From the NCBI GenBank assembly GCA_025738555.1, contig JAOVFP010000011.1:2170001-2234000 (forward strand): DNA of 64,000 bases. Direction: 5' to 3'. Origin of the DNA: Cyathus striatus (Eukaryota; Basidiomycota; Agaricomycetes; Agaricales; Nidulariaceae). A model generated the notes under the pieces. It saw nothing but the letters and a program-made list of their open reading frames with translations, was not told the DNA's origin and did not search any database. The translations under genes were made by a program, and so were the position numbers. Numbering within the stretch: the stretch's first letter is position 1; each line of letters starts with the position of its first letter. Below, piece after piece: positions 1 through 13,770 of the stretch.

Positions 1-1120
1 CAGTTTTTCTGCAAAGAGTATAATACCAGTCATAAAGAGTTGTCTTTGCTTGCAGTGTAAGCTCATGAAATGTATCAAGGCATTCAAATGTGAATACAGT
101 TTGAGGTCGAACAAAGCTAGCTGGAAACCAGCCAGCACGCAAAAGTTGGATATATCAGGGGATAGGTTCTGTTTTGCAATCACAATATGAAGCTAAAACA
201 TGATGGACTCCAGTAACATCAACAACTGTCAAGTCAACAGTGGTATCATCTGGACTGGAACAATGTGCTCCCCCATGTCCAAGCTGAACACAAAGTCCAA
301 GGTTCATAAGGTGATCTTTTTGAAAATAAGATCCATTCCATTTCTAAGCAATCATAAATTGTAATTGAGCTGCATTATCAAATTAATTTCTTACCTCTAA
401 TCGATGAAGTGGCAAATGTTCATGTCCTTTATAATGCATTCTCTACATCTCAAAAGACAACCATTAAAACAATCTTTACATTTATAATGTCCATCTTCTT
501 TTTTGCACTCTGAGCATTTATTCTCACTAGTATAGTCACCCTTGCCATCATGGCGAAGGAGCTCATCCAGAAACTCATCTTGATATTTTACCCAGTCATT
601 CAGTTTTGCCTATGTAAATATTATATACACAGTCCATAAATATTTAAAAAAAATTCTTACTGATACTTTTTGATCACGCTTTCGTGACTTTAAAGGTTCA
701 GGAGGTTGTTCAATTGGAATAGATTCATTAGCACTATATTTTGGTATTTCATTTGGTATTTCACTTGGTAGAGATGGTTGCTCTTCATCCTGTATAATTA
801 TGTCTTCATTTATAGTATGATCAACTTTGCGATGTCTCTGAGGCTCCTTCTGGAATTTTGTCTTGCCATTACTCTTCACAACTGACAGTGATGTGATATG
901 TGAAGTACCACTATTTGAACTAGAGCCTTGATTCCGTTTTACTGACACATCAGAACTATCTGCAGCTCTATTATACACAGCTGATTGAGACTGAACAGCT
1001 GGACGGAATTGGGCAGGACGGAATTTGGCAGTTGTGCTTGATGATCTTGTAGCTGATAAGCGTCATGAGCACTTTTGGTTATTTTTAGATGTAGGAGAGC
1101 CTTGTCTCTTTGGAGCCATT
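1..1120 (-). pseudogene. KDZ transposase fragment with CxC2-type cysteine cluster, decayed
   Basis: N-terminal part of a Kyakuja-Dileera-Zisupton (KDZ) DNA transposase, cut by the left window edge. I read three exons, at about 661-1120, 395-609 and 1-343, separated by short GT-AG introns. Exon 2 encodes a cysteine-rich cluster of CxxC pairs followed by CRECII. Exon 3 reads as the part after the CxC2 cluster, including IQLLRAGWFPASF and TVFTFECLDTFHELTLQAKT, which I recognise from basidiomycete KDZ proteins. The reading frame is broken by TGA at 1063-1065, by TGA at 155-157 (just before YIQLLR, where the family normally has Arg), and by a one-base shift near 415-430, because HEHLPLHRLE is in another frame. 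The catalytic KDZ domain would lie beyond base 1. Family assignment is from memory of conserved strings; the breaks are read directly. Confidence 0.8.
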
Positions 1121-1272
1121 GTGGAGAATTGGCAGTAGTAGAATGTTGCACTACTGAAAACCTAAAGCAACTTTAATACTCATCCTGATATATAATGCAT
1201 TCTGTGATGTGCATAGTCACAAGCAGTCATAGATAATGGATTGAAGTACTTGATCTGAAATGCAGCAGATTT

Positions 1273-1911
1273 TCGATCATCACACAGCTTGATATTAATA
1301 AATCAATGTAGTATCATGTATTCCACCTGTCAGGCAGCCGAATTTTCTCATTAGTTCTTTCTTGGCACCTCTCCCTTGGCACAACCCCCTGCTAGCACCC
1401 GCTACAACTCACAATAAACTCCATCCCCAATTCTCTGTCCACAGTCTGACTCACAAGCATCTCACCTGAAAATGTGTTCTTCGATTCAGCATCATGACAT
1501 GCATTGTATTATCCATATGGCTATACACCCATATCTATAATAATAGCTCTTCGGTCACACAACTTAATATTACTCACTTGCCTCCACTACAACTTGCAAG
1601 TGTCTTGCCCGAAAACGTGTTCTTCGATTTGACATTGAAACGTGCATTGTGTCATCGATACAGCCATACACTCATATCTATAATAATAGCTCTTCGATCA
1701 CACAATTTGATATTAATAAAGCGATGTTATAGCATGTATTCCACCTGTCACATCAGCTGAATGCTCCCATTGGTTCGTTCTTGACACCTCCCCCAAATCT
1801 TTCTTCAATCACACGACTTGATATTAATAAAGCGATGTTATAGTGTGCATTCCACCTGTCACGTCAGCTGAATTCTCCCATTGATTCATTCTTGACACCT
1901 CCCCCAAATCT
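1273..1911. repeat. Dispersed and tandem 111-bp repeat
   Basis: Two adjacent copies of a 111-bp unit lie at about 1691-1800 and 1801-1911 (core: TTGATATTAATAAAGCGATG ... TTCCACCTGTCA). A third, diverged copy lies at about 1273-1375. A second short motif around TATAATAATAGCTCTTCG occurs twice, at about 1535-1550 and 1678-1693. No coding signal. Probably the remains of a repetitive element; family unknown. Confidence 0.7.
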
Positions 1912-2822
1912 TCCCCCTTACCACAACCCATCGCTTGCCCCTGCTACAACTCACAATCAACTCCATCCCCAACCCTCTGTCTACTGTCTCTGTTGCTCAA
2001 CTCAACATTGCAACGTGTATCATACATTTGAATTTAGCACACTGGGTAAGTCTATCAGCTCCATAAACTTCCCATTTCGACTTCATTCAACTATGTTTCT
2101 CAAAGAGCACTATTTTTCATACACAGGATAACCTCTGGTAAAAATATTCTGCCTATCACCATTCTTAATATTTGTTCTACTGCAGGAAGCACCTGAGCTC
2201 TGGTATGACATTGGCATTCTCTATGACTGCTAAGGTATGCTCGGCCATGTGGAGGGAGCCTTATTTCTGTCCTCAGAACGAACAATGGTGCGTTTCATTT
2301 TCTACCTCTTAAACTTTGATAAAGCCAATAAATTTCTATCCCGTTTCAGCATAGTCTACAAGCATCAGCGCATGTATGAAGATTCGATGCATCTCGTGCA
2401 ATCCTGTGATTCCACTTGCTCATGTCAACATCTGGTTGTAAGTGACCACTCGACATCTATTACTCTGCGATGAAAAGCTGAGCTAAGGCTCAATGGTTGG
2501 TGGTTCGCTCAGGGTGCTTTTTTTGGTGTGGATTGCATACCCTCATAGTAAGTCATACGCCAGTGATGTATTGTGCATATATTAGTGCTAACAACACAGT
2601 AGATATAGGATACATGTTTGTCCCCATGTACGCAGGCTACGCCGCACTTCCTAGAGCTCAGGACACTACAAAGGGCTCGAAGCTTTAGTGGTGCAAACTA
2701 CACACTCTATGTCTTAGTGAGTATTACACTAATTGTATCCGCTAGCTTTCTATTGCATATCTCACTCAAATTTCTACTTGTACACCATGCAAGTCTAATT
2801 TATATTCTTTTACTGTGACTAC
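1912..2822. other. No recognisable gene
   Basis: Only short open frames without splice-consistent continuation or familiar motifs. I see nothing annotatable here. Confidence 0.5.
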
Positions 2823-3675
2823 TGTAGAGCAGGCATTTCGTCAAAAATCGACAATCTTCGAAGTACAACGACCAAGTCACGTGACTGTCGCGTATGTCAA
2901 TCGACGCATCAAACTACAGTTTACATGTTATACGTCTTTTTCTTCTCTCTTCACTGCTTCTCTTCATCCCCTTGATGCTGACCCCCGCTAAACGCTCCAG
3001 TTACGCACATAGAACACTCAATCGTCAAATCGGTGCTAAAGCAGTACAAGAAACCCCGACAACTCACCAGCTTGGCACTTGCCTATAACCGAGCCTCCCC
3101 ACCCTCAAATTCCCTCCGAAAATTCCATTCCCAACCCGAACCACTGCTCTATCCCTCTCAAAACTTACGTCTATCCTACGGTCTGACTTCCCCTAACTTA
3201 TGTAGTAAAACTATCCCTCGCTAAGTAGCTTACCCAACCTCTTTTCCTATATAAGCCTGTATCTACCTGCTTTACACCCCAGTAAATATATCCCTCACTC
3301 AAGAACAGATCATATTCTTTGTCTATCTCATATTTCATCTCTATTCATTCATATCTCGCTTTCTACCATCTTAGAACCAGCTTTACACGACGTTGCCACC
3401 TCTAACGCTCTCAGGACTTATCCAGAACTCATTCCAGAGTTCCACTGTCAACATTACGTTCCCAACCGCTTCATTATCTCGCTAACAGTTTGTTTGAGCA
3501 CCTTAGGACGCCACAGGTTGAACGGTATTCAACCGACTCACTTTACATTTCTTTGTTTAGGTAATAAGCTCGCCTTTTCCCTTACACTACATATGTCGAG
3601 GCTCTTTGGGTTTTGGTTTGGGTAGGACTTTTGTTCTTGGTGTTCCCTTACACTTGACGAAACCTGCTGGTAGCA
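2823..3675 (+). mobile_element. Candidate solo LTR (Ty3/gypsy-like)
   Basis: The segment begins TGTAGAGCAGG-CATTTCGTC and ends GACGAAACCTGCTGGTAGCA, so the ends are imperfect inverted repeats closed by TG...CA, as in fungal LTRs. A TATA-like CCTATATAAGCC sits near 3245 and is followed by a pyrimidine-rich leader. No gag/pol coding follows, and I found no clear 4-6 bp target duplication. A solo LTR is therefore plausible but not proven, and the exact edges are uncertain. Confidence 0.4.
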
Positions 3676-6271
3676 CATCTAACGTTGTCTGAGTGGATCC
3701 TTATGACCAATCAGCAATCAACATGAGAACATGAGAGATGTGACTATTCCGGAGTCGGCTCTTCTGATTATTGAATTGGACTTCAGGAACACTGAATTGA
3801 AGTGTAGTGTTCTTAGAATTTAATTTAGGACTGATGGTTGCATCTGAGCCTGAAGTAACGGAGTTGATGATTGTATAAATTTAATGTGAATGATGAGCTG
3901 TATCTACTACCGACATCAAGTGGGAAACTATGAAGTATTTTGGTCTAGTAAATTGGATGCGATAACATAGTGTGAAGATGTAATGAAATAAGTACATGCT
4001 TGTACAGACTTTGTCAGCCTTCAGGTACGGAGTAATGAAGAAACTGACAGATTCAGTGCGTATATGAGTGGATGACATCCAGTCCAGTGTCAGTTGTGTA
4101 TATAACTTAATAACGAAAACATAGTGACCAAGAGAAGTGTATATATTATTAGTTTTGTGAAAGTTTGTATCCATTTCTATCTGTATGTTAGTATGTTCGT
4201 TGTCGCCAATACTTACTTATTATCCTTGTTCCTTTTAGACCACTAGTGCACCAGTTTACGATTTCAATGGTGATATGGATATATCACCATTGCAACTGAA
4301 CACAACACAACACACCAATACTGTACTGTACATGTATATGGTAACCGTATATATGGACCCGTAACCGTCCTGTTGAAGGTTCTTGGGAGGGTTGATATGG
4401 TATGGCAACGGTTATGACTCTGTCGGTATAGAGACCATAAAAATATGGCTGTATAACTGTCCTTTACAGTTATATGGTATATCTCTCAAATATTTCCTCA
4501 AAACAAATTAATGTCAAGCAAATTTCAATTCAAATTTTATAAATGTATGTTAAAGAATAAGCGCTAGCTAAGCTTAGTACAATAAAAAGGATCTGTGGAT
4601 GGGCAGGTAGTGCAAAATAGAGAGGAAACAATTATGATTCATGTCCTATCACTCACATCTTTTTTTCTCAGTTAGCTGTCATCTAGTAATTTCGTTAGGG
4701 TATCTAGAAATATGATGATTTTGTGTCCGAACTCTGCTGCCCTGTGGCTGAGATACATGAACTCTTGCTTATTACTCACTGTTGAACTTACTAGCCATTT
4801 TATATCTATATTATCGCTGTGCTTTACACACTTTGCATTTTTGATATTATTGTACCTTACAACTAGAATCATTCACTTTGACCACGATTGCGAAAAAAGC
4901 CGCCCATATACCATATAAAACGGGCTGCAACCGTAAAACGAGTCTGTACTGTTTTTTCAAGCGGAAAAATTCCATCTATATGGTATGGTTTATGGGCAAA
5001 TCATAACCATCATATAGCTATACATTATACAGTATCAGTTTATCTATTCACTGTCTGTTCTCACTGTTCTCAACGCTGAATAATACATTACACCGTCATT
5101 ATGTCCACTTTCAGTCTCATTCATATCAAAGTACAAATTAGATAGAATGATTGGAATGTGAATGTGCTCTTGGCTATATGAAAAGTCATCTTGTCAAATA
5201 CTAGAGTATATACTGTCTTTATATTCTATTATCTATTAATGTATGAAATAACACTCATTTTATTTTTTATCATGCTCTTATTTTTAGCCTCATGGAGTAC
5301 TTCTAAAGTGAACTCTTACTAATTCCTTCTCTTAACACGGCATGGCTTGACTTGGGCTTGACTAAATATTTGGGAGCTAATGCCAAGTAGTACGTGACTC
5401 GCCTGTGCATCGTCATGTATCGCTAATGGTCTCAACACGTCTCTGCTACAGTTCCTCTTTGATATCCTCACTGTCTCTGCTATATTACTTCTTATCTAGT
5501 AGGCTTCTACCCATCATTCTCAAGAACGACACAATATTTTGGTATTGTCAAGGCGCGCTATGACTATCAGATGGCTTGACAGCTAGAACTTCTATATGGG
5601 TTTACACCTACTCAGGACCCCTTTCCTGCTTTGTATCTCTACTTGTCGCCATAGAATGAGATATATCGGATCACCAATTACTCTAGCTAAGTCCTCGGTA
5701 CCATCTACTTTACTAACTATTCTGCTCTAGGATTGTTGTAGTTAATATCCACTAATCAGGTGTAATGCTCGGCATGTGTTCTCGAGTAGTAATTTCTCGC
5801 CACCACCAGCGGCTCGTGAGTTAAACACTCGGATTTTCCTCATGTACCCACCCCCTATTTTTCCTCTGACAATATTGACAAGTCTTGTAAACGTTACTGC
5901 AGCATCAATAAATATTTAACAGTACTGCAAATTAGGAGTACCCAAGTGTTAGTGCTCAACAACGAATGTAAATACAGTGCATTCAATTCAAAATCATTGA
6001 CAGATGAAATAGAATGACAGGGACCCTTTCCCCGAAGCATGTGAAGATCCTTCCCCCTCCTTTCCCCTTCTCCAAGCTCATGACTCATGATCCTGGATGT
6101 ATACAATGGTCTGGCGCACGAACAGGAACCGAGAGAAAAACTTACCTTTTCCCTGGCTTTGTGGTAAGTAGGGCTCAACCTTTACGGCGACTTCTGCCTT
6201 GCTAGCAGTTCTTTCTTCACTGTTACATTCACCTTTCACGCTGTCAAGTTGTGCAGGCCGATACATTTGGG
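3676..6271. other. AT-rich intergenic region with degenerate terminal-repeat-like patches
   Basis: No gene recognised. Patches near 4320-4480 and 4895-5030 are rich in ATATGGTAT / ATACCATAT and CCGTAAC / GTTACGG strings and look like the two inverted ends of a small decayed DNA element. The rest is AT-rich and featureless. Any upstream exon of the next gene could lie in 6010-6271. Confidence 0.35.
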
Positions 6272-7781
6272 ATGACTAGGGACTCATGGGCTACTGCTGA
6301 TCAAGGTGACTGGCTCATTGCCAAAATACCAGGGTATATCGAAGCAAGGGAGAGTGGGAAGTCGAATGTGTGGTTTAGACGCTTATACAGCGATTGGGAC
6401 AATGAGTGGGGACGACCGACTGATATGAGTTGGAAGGACAGGCGTACAGTAAGTGACATCAAATAATTATATGCATATTAACTTACAATATCTCACTATC
6501 ATAGCAACTGAGTACTTGGTTTCGAAACCATATCCGTGATTCTACAGCAACAACTCGAGGTATCCTGGATGTCAAACTAAAGAAGACACAGAAGAACATA
6601 CCTCAAGAATGGGAGGTATACCACGAGCTATACCATGATTATATTGAGGACTCTGTAGATGCCGAGTGGGAAGAATATCTTTCATCAGTTCCACAGGGTG
6701 TAAAGCCAGCAAAATCACGATCCAACGTCGAACATGAAGTGGCCCAGAAACTTTACGATATTGAAGATGAGGATACTAAGAATGAAGTCAAAGCTCACCT
6801 GCAAGAGATACAGAATAGCAGCTGCAAAGACGCCTTGAAGTTTAAAGACGAATCATCTCGCAACAAAGCATATGAGAAGTGAGTAAATTGCTCTTGAGTA
6901 TATTCAATGGACTTACACATAATTTAGAGCAATAGATCGACTTCCTGCCTCGATTAATTCGAAAATTGAGCAATTCATCAAGTTAACCAGGTGGAACTTC
7001 ACTGTTTTTGCAGGCAGTCCACGTCCTCATCGTGGTGGAAAGATTGACACACTAATGTAAGTCAGCTTTGTACTTGGCTTGCCTGATTTATGTGAATAAT
7101 GACATCTTACATTAGCCTTCACTATGGTACAGACCCAGATGGGAATAACTAGAAGGAGTCTATAGGACATGAAAAGTTCGAGCAGGAAGTTGAGAACTTG
7201 TTTAACAACTTCCTGAATAAGTGTTTCTGTAAGCACATAGCTACTACATTTCGATGTTTGAAAAGCTAATGTACATACCAAAGCTAAAGGACACTGTGAT
7301 TCACGAAGTCTCGCTACAAGCTCAGAATCTACATCTGGCTCTGGATGCAAGGATGCTGCTGAAGGAGGTGGCCTGAGTGGGGGGGGGTGAAGGAAATGGT
7401 AGCGGTGAGAATGAACAGGAGCAATGTCCTGAGAACCGACCAAAACTGAACCTTCCCCATATCGAGTATGTTACTACATCCAATGGCCAACGCATGTCTA
7501 AATATGATGCTACAAGGAACGACAACATCGCTGCGAACCAGAAGCATCTTGCGGAGTTAGGATTAGGACCTCCACCCATCACTAAACGAAAGAAGCAGAG
7601 CTCGTCTTCCAAGATGAAGAAATTGTGCAGAGAGAAAAATAGCTCCGATACAACAGGAGGATCTGGGCATTCAATAGGACAGAGGTAAAGTGCTTCATGT
7701 GATTCATTTCATGAGCAACTGATTTCATGTCATAATACAATCTTCAGGACTTCTGTGGGGTTGTCAAACATTGACAGATAG
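6272..7781 (+). pseudogene. 5' half of a fungal gene split by the 28.6-kb transposon
   Basis: Exons at 6272-6448, 6505-6878, 6928-7056 and 7116-7228, then further exons to 7781. The protein begins MTRDSWATADQGDWLIAKIP and continues with QLSTWFRNHIRDS, AIDRLPASINSKIEQF and RWNFTVFAGSPRPHRGG. These match a multi-copy basidiomycete family of unknown function whose N-terminus has tryptophan-rich WATxxQxxWL and TWFxNHxR motifs. The C-terminal half (PKFGSTWTDWWASIQPQWR and EDVTWVF) lies 28.6 kb downstream at 36333-37207. Breaks: TAG at 7150-7152, a G9 run at 7379-7387 that shifts the frame, and the insertion itself after 7774. An unseen upstream exon is possible because the frame is open to 6251, next to an AG acceptor. 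Function unknown. Confidence 0.7.
7767..7774. repeat. Left target-site duplication AACATTGA
   Basis: Eight bases identical to 36333-36340. They lie inside the coding sequence LSNID of the interrupted gene, directly before the element end CAGATAGGTAGTATGTG. The frame of the split gene reads through one copy of AACATTGA into NIDDSITDTSKSSDS on the far side. Confidence 0.85.
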
Positions 7782-8110
7782 GTAGTATGTGATGTGCCGT
7801 TCCAGAGTGGTACATAAAATATACCAAATGACAGGTACATGGGTATGTACCTGTAAACAACCAGGTACATACCCATGTACCTCAACGCACGGTAAGCTAG
7901 ATATTAGTCAGTGTGATGTTTAATAGTAAAACACTTGTAGCGATATAAGACTATATCTGTATTAGGAAAGTGGCCATACTACGCTACATTTTCAAAAAAA
8001 TAAGAATATGTGGTTCTACTAAACTACAATTTTGGCATGCACAAACCACATCCTATGTTCACCTCGACTCCCAAGATATATATAGCAAGTTAGTATAGAT
8101 TCTAGAATAC
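7775..8110 (+). repeat. Left terminal inverted repeat, unique part
   Basis: Pairs in inverted orientation with about 36000-36332. Shared blocks include GGTACATACCCATGTACC, GTAAAACACTTGTAGCGATA (diverged on the right) and AAGTGGCCATACTACGC. Two facing 21-22 bp palindromic blocks occur at 7832-7853 and 7862-7882 and are repeated near the right end. Confidence 0.8.
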
Positions 8111-10585
8111 TATTTTTTGGTATACTTAGTTGAAAATATGTCTATAGAATGTATAAATTGTAATGTAAAATGTAGTCTATAAGAACTGGACTTGAATAAT
8201 TGATGCGATGCCCCATATACAGACAGATGTGATAAGCGTGAGTTATTTGGGTTGCGCACGAAAATAACAGATGAGTCAGCACATGAACGCAGCGCGACGA
8301 GACTAGATTCCTGCCATCTGGTGAATGTGGCAGCAGGAGGCAGGGTCTTCATTTGTAATTTTCGCAATTATAAGTGCATTATGGGGATGTATAATATGGA
8401 ATAATTATACTATGTTATATCTACATCTAAATGAACGGATCGTGCGTGTTCTACATTTCTAATAGTGATGTAGAGGATGTAAATTAATGAGGTGGAAGTG
8501 GTGCATGTAGACTGGATTTACCTTAATTGATGGGATGTTCCATACGCTGACAGAATTGATACGCGTGGTATATTTGTTTTCCTCAATCTGAAAATAACAC
8601 ATGAGTCAGCACATGAACCCAGCGCGACGAGACTAGATTCCTCTCATCTGGTGAATGTAGCGGAAGCAGGCAGGTTCTTCGTTTGTAATTTTTCGCATTT
8701 ATTAGTGCATCATGTGGATCTATAACATAGAATAATTACATTGCGAAATATCTACTTCTAACAGAATAGATCCTGTGTTTCCTACATTTCTAATAGCGAC
8801 GTGGATGATCAAAATGAATGAGGAAGAAGTGGTGCTTGTAGACTGGATATCATACGATTAATGGGATGTGCCATACGCCGACAGAAGTGATAAGCGTGGG
8901 ATTTGCGTTGCGCATTCCGAAAATGACAGATTAGTCAGCACATGAACCCAGCGCGATGAGACTAGATTCCTGTCATCTGGTGAATGTGGCGGAAGTAGGC
9001 AAGATGTTCATGTTTAATTTGTCGCATTTATTTGTGCATTATAGGGATCTATCATATGAAATAGGTATATTCTTAAATATCTACATCTATCTGTATGGAC
9101 CGTGAGTTTCCTACATTTATAATAGAAAAGTAGTGGATGTAAATTAATGAGATAGAAGTGGTGCATGTAGACTGGATTTACCTTAATTGATGGGATGTGC
9201 CATAGGCAGAAAGAATTGATACGCGTGGTATATTTGTTTTCATCGATCTGAAAATGACACATGAGTCAGCACATGAACCCAGCGCAATGAGACTAGATTC
9301 CTGTCATCTGGTGAATGTAGCGGAAGCAGGCAAGATTTTCATGTTTAATTTGTCGCATTTATTTGTGCATTATGGGCATCTATCGTATCGAATAATTATA
9401 TTGTAAAATATCTACATCTAACTCAACGGATCATGTGTTTCCAACATTTCTAATAGTGAAGTACATGATCTAAATGAATGAGGAAGAAGTGGTGCATGTA
9501 GACTGGATGTCCTATGATTGATGCGATGTGCTATACGTGGACAGAAGTGATAAGCGTATGATATTTGTGTTGCGCATTCCGAAAATAACACATGAGTCAA
9601 CACATGAATGCAGCGCGACGAGACTAGATTCCTGTCATCTGGTGAATGTGGTGGAAGAAGGCAAGAACTTCACGTTTAATTTGTTGCCTTTATTTATGCA
9701 TTATGGGGATCTATCATATGAAATAGGTATATTCTGAAATATCAACATCTATCAGTATGGACCGTGAATTTCCTACATTTATAATAGAAAAGTAGTGGAT
9801 GTAAATTAATAAGATAGAAGTGGTGATCATGTGTTTCCTACATTTCTAATAGCGACGTGGATGATCTAAATGAATCAGGAAGAAGTGGTGCATGTAGACT
9901 GGATATCCTATGATTGATGCGATGTGCCATACGCCGACAGAAGTGATAAGCGTGGGATATTTGCGTTTTGCGTTCCGAAAATGACAGATGAGTCAGCACA
10001 TGAACCCAGTGCGACGAGACTAGATTCTGTCATCTGGTGAATGTAGCGGAAGCAGGCAAGATTTTCATGTTTAATTTATTGCATTCATTCGTGCATTATG
10101 GGGATCCATCATATGAAATAGGTATGTTCTGAAATATCTACATATATATATATAGACTGCTTTTTCTACATTTCTATTAGCGAAGCAGAGGATGTAATAT
10201 AATGAGGAAGAAGTGGTGCATGTAGACTGGATTTACTTTAATTGATGAGATGTGCCATAGGTGGACAGAAGTGATAGGCGTGGGATATTTGTTTTCCACA
10301 TTCTGAAAATGACACATGAGTTGGCACATGAACGCAGCGCGATGAGACTGGATTCCTGTCATCTGGTGAATGTGGCGGAAGTAGGCAAGAGTTTCATTTT
10401 TAATTTTTGCATTTTTTCGTGCATTATGGGGATCTGTCATATGAAATAGGTATTTTGTGAAATATCTACATCTATCTGAATGGATCATACAACTCCTACA
10501 TTTCTAATAGTGAAGTTGAGGATGTAAATTAATGAGGTAGAAGTGGTGCATGTAGACTGGATTTACCTTAAATGATGGAATGTGC
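8110..10585 (+). repeat. ~330-bp satellite array, left arm part 1
   Basis: About seven units. The landmark GAGTCAGCACATGAAC recurs near 8276, 8602, 8935, 9264, 9596, 9983 and 10315, a spacing of about 330 bp with one longer interval. Each unit holds GTGGTGCATGTAGACTGGAT and CTAGATTCCTGTCATCTGGT. The same unit in reverse orientation fills 30.8-35.9 kb. Short open frames in the array are translations of the repeat, not genes. Confidence 0.9.
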
Positions 10586-13500
10586 CATAGGCCGTGTCAC
10601 ATCCGTCACATATATTCCCGCGCTTCGCATTTGTCACATACTTCTTGCGTGTCACATCCGTCACATATGTTCCCGCGCTTCACATCTGTCACATATTTCC
10701 TTCGCGTCACGTTCGTCACATATATTCCCACGCATCACATTTGTCACATTCTTCCCGCGCGTCACGTTCGTCACACATTTGTCACAATTTTCACGCGCGT
10801 CACGTCTGTCACAATTCTCCCACACTATGCATATATCACACTTGTCACGCTTTAGCGCGTTTGTCACGCTTTAGCGCGTTTGTCACGCTTTAGCGCGTTT
10901 GTCACGCTTTAGCGCGTTTGTCACGCTTTAGCGCGTTTGTCACGCTTTAGCGCGTTTGTCACGCTTTAGCGCGTTTGTCACGCTTTAGCGCGTTTGTCAC
11001 GCTTTAGCACGTTTGTCATGCTTTGTATGCGCGTCACGCGTCACGTTTGTCACGTTCTTTATGAGCGTTACGCTTTTATGCATGTCACACGTGTCACGTC
11101 TTTGAGGCGCGTCACGCCGTGACAATCTGCATGCATGTCACACTTTTCACATGTTATATATGTCATTTTTTAAAAATGCATCATGTATTTTTCATGCATG
11201 TCACATTTTTCAAGTGCATTGCAACTTTTTCACAAATATCATGCTTTCCAATCACATTAGATTTTTTTATCTCTACCACTATTCAAGTTGTCATGAGAGT
11301 GGAGTAAGTATTTAATGGTATGGAGTAAATTATATATGCAGAGGAAACAATATGTACTTGTAGAATTGAAGATTGTAACATGGAAAATAACAATTAAAAG
11401 TTAGAAGTGTGGTAGTGATAAGAAACTAAAATGAAAAATATAGTGTATTTCACATCTATGTGTTATGCTTTTCATGCTCATCACAGTGCATTTGTCATAC
11501 TTTGCATTTGCATCATGTGTCACATTGATCATATTCATCACCTAAGTCACATCTGTTTCTTAATTTGCACATGCATCCTATTCATCATGTCTTTGAGGCT
11601 TTCATTATGCTTTTCACACACGTCATAAGTGTTACTTATGTTATATCTTTGAGAGGCATAATACATTTCAAGCACATCATACTTGCATGTATATCATGAT
11701 TGTGACATGTTGATGGGGTTCCAACAGATCTATAATGAACATGTTTTGGTACCTTTCATATCCAAGGAATCAGAGCACTCAGTGATGCCACATTTAACCC
11801 ATAGCTCATACTTAGTAGTGTAATTCAGCCTCTTGCATTGACAATTTAGTTGTTGATTCAGACCCTGTATGACAATACTACACATGACTATAGAAAAATG
11901 ACAGTAAGTTTTTCTTAGGCAAGAAATGAGGGCCACTGAGCAAGAAAGTGAAGAGAAGTACAAGAGGAGGTTTCATATGTATGAATGGATACTAATACTA
12001 AAAGAACTATACAATATAAATGAGAGATGTGAAACACAAGACAGTATAGAAGTGTCATGTAATCATATAGAACAAGTATATATGTGACTTAATAATGTGT
12101 GTTGAAGATATAAGAATATCCAATAGTTAATGCAAGAATCATTATCATCTAATGACTGAAACATGTAAGTGTGATGTGATGTGGAATCACATATACTCAC
12201 CATTCTTTCAGATTTGCTATTCATATGTAGTTCTTTCAGTATATGTTCTTTTCTGTTCAGTTGTTAAATATTTCCACCTCATCATCTCTCATATCCAGAC
12301 TAATCATTATAGTTTTACTTTGTCATTTCATTACATCTCTAGTTCTGATTATTAAACATTATATGATGCCATTTCCAACTTTCTCATGCTCTGTCAGTGG
12401 GGGCAAGACTTCTACTACATATACACTATATTTTTCATTTTAGTTTCTTATCACTACCACACTTCTATAACTTTTAATTGTTATTTTCCATATTACAATC
12501 TTCAATTCTACAAGTACATATTGTTTCCTCTGCATATATAATTTACTCCATACCATTAAATACTTACTCCACTCTCATGACAACTTGAATAGTGGTAGAG
12601 ATAAAAAAATCTAATGTGATTGGAAAGCATGATATTTGTGAAAAAGTTGCAATGCACTTGAAAAATGTGACATGCATGAAAAATACATGATGCATTTTTA
12701 AAAAATGACATATATAACATGTGAAAAGTGTGACATGCATGCAGATTGTCACGGCGTGACGCGCCTCAAAGACGTGACACGTGTGACATGCATAAAAGCG
12801 TAACGCTCATAAAGAACGTGACAAACGTGACGCGTGACGCGCATACAAAGCATGACAAACGTGCTAAAGCGTGACAAACGCGCTAAAGCGTGACAAACGC
12901 GCTAAAGCGTGACAAACGCGCTAAAGCGTGACAAACGCGCTAAAGCGTGACAAACGCGCTAAAGCGTGACAAACGCGCTAAAGCGTGACAAACGCGCTAA
13001 AGCGTGACAAACGCGCTAAAGCGTGACAAACGCGCTAAAGCGTGACAAGTGTGATATATGCATAGTGTGGGAGAATTGTGACAGACGTGACGCGCGTGAA
13101 AATTGTGACAAATGTGTGACGAACGTGACGCGCGGGAAGAATGTGACAAATGTGATGCGTGGGAATATATGTGACGAACGTGACGCGAAGGAAATATGTG
13201 ACAGATGTGAAGCGCGGGAACATATGTGACGGATGTGACACGCAAGAAGTATGTGACAAATGCGAAGCGCGGGAATATATGTGACGGATGTGACACGCAG
13301 GAAATATGTGACAAATACGAAGCGCGGGAATATATGTGACGGATGTGACACGCAGGAAATATGTGACAAATACGAAGCGCGGGAATATGTGTGACAAACG
13401 TGACGCGCGTGAAGTACGTGACAAATATGAAGCGCGGGAATATGTGTGACGAACGTGACGCGCGTGAAGTACGTGACAGATGTGATGCGCGGGAAAAACA

Positions 13501-13770
13501 CGAGGCGCGAGAATATATGTGACCAACGTGATGCGCGTGAAGTATGTGACAAATGCGATGCGCGGGAATATGTGTGACGAACGTGACGCGCGTGAAGTAC
13601 GTGACAGATGTGATGCGCGGGAAAAACACGAGGCGCGGGAATGTATGTGACCAACGTGACGCGCATGAAGTACGTGACAAATGCGATGCGCGGGAAAATA
13701 TGAGGCGCGGGAATATGTGTGACCAACGTGACACGCGGGAAGTATGTGACAAATGCGAAGCGCAGATCAA
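10586..13770. repeat. Large palindrome of TGTCAC arrays inserted in the left satellite
   Basis: Two inverted arms, about 10594-11451 and 12417-13770, face each other around a ~965-bp spacer (11452-12416). The outer parts are minisatellites built on GTCAC. A 19-bp unit, GCTTTAGCGCGTTTGTCAC, is present in 9 copies on the left (10849-11015) and 10 on the right (12863-13040, reverse). The right arm is longer, with about 700 bp of further GTGAC units. The inner arm sequence (11119-11420 against 12450-12752) is nearly identical, so the arms are recent or kept alike. Long open frames here are repeat translations. No transposase lies inside. Confidence 0.85.

Noticed and set aside
12997..13770. Open frame of 257 codons on the complement, with two more overlapping frames
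   Set aside because: Repeat translation of the GTGAC minisatellite, open in several frames at once.
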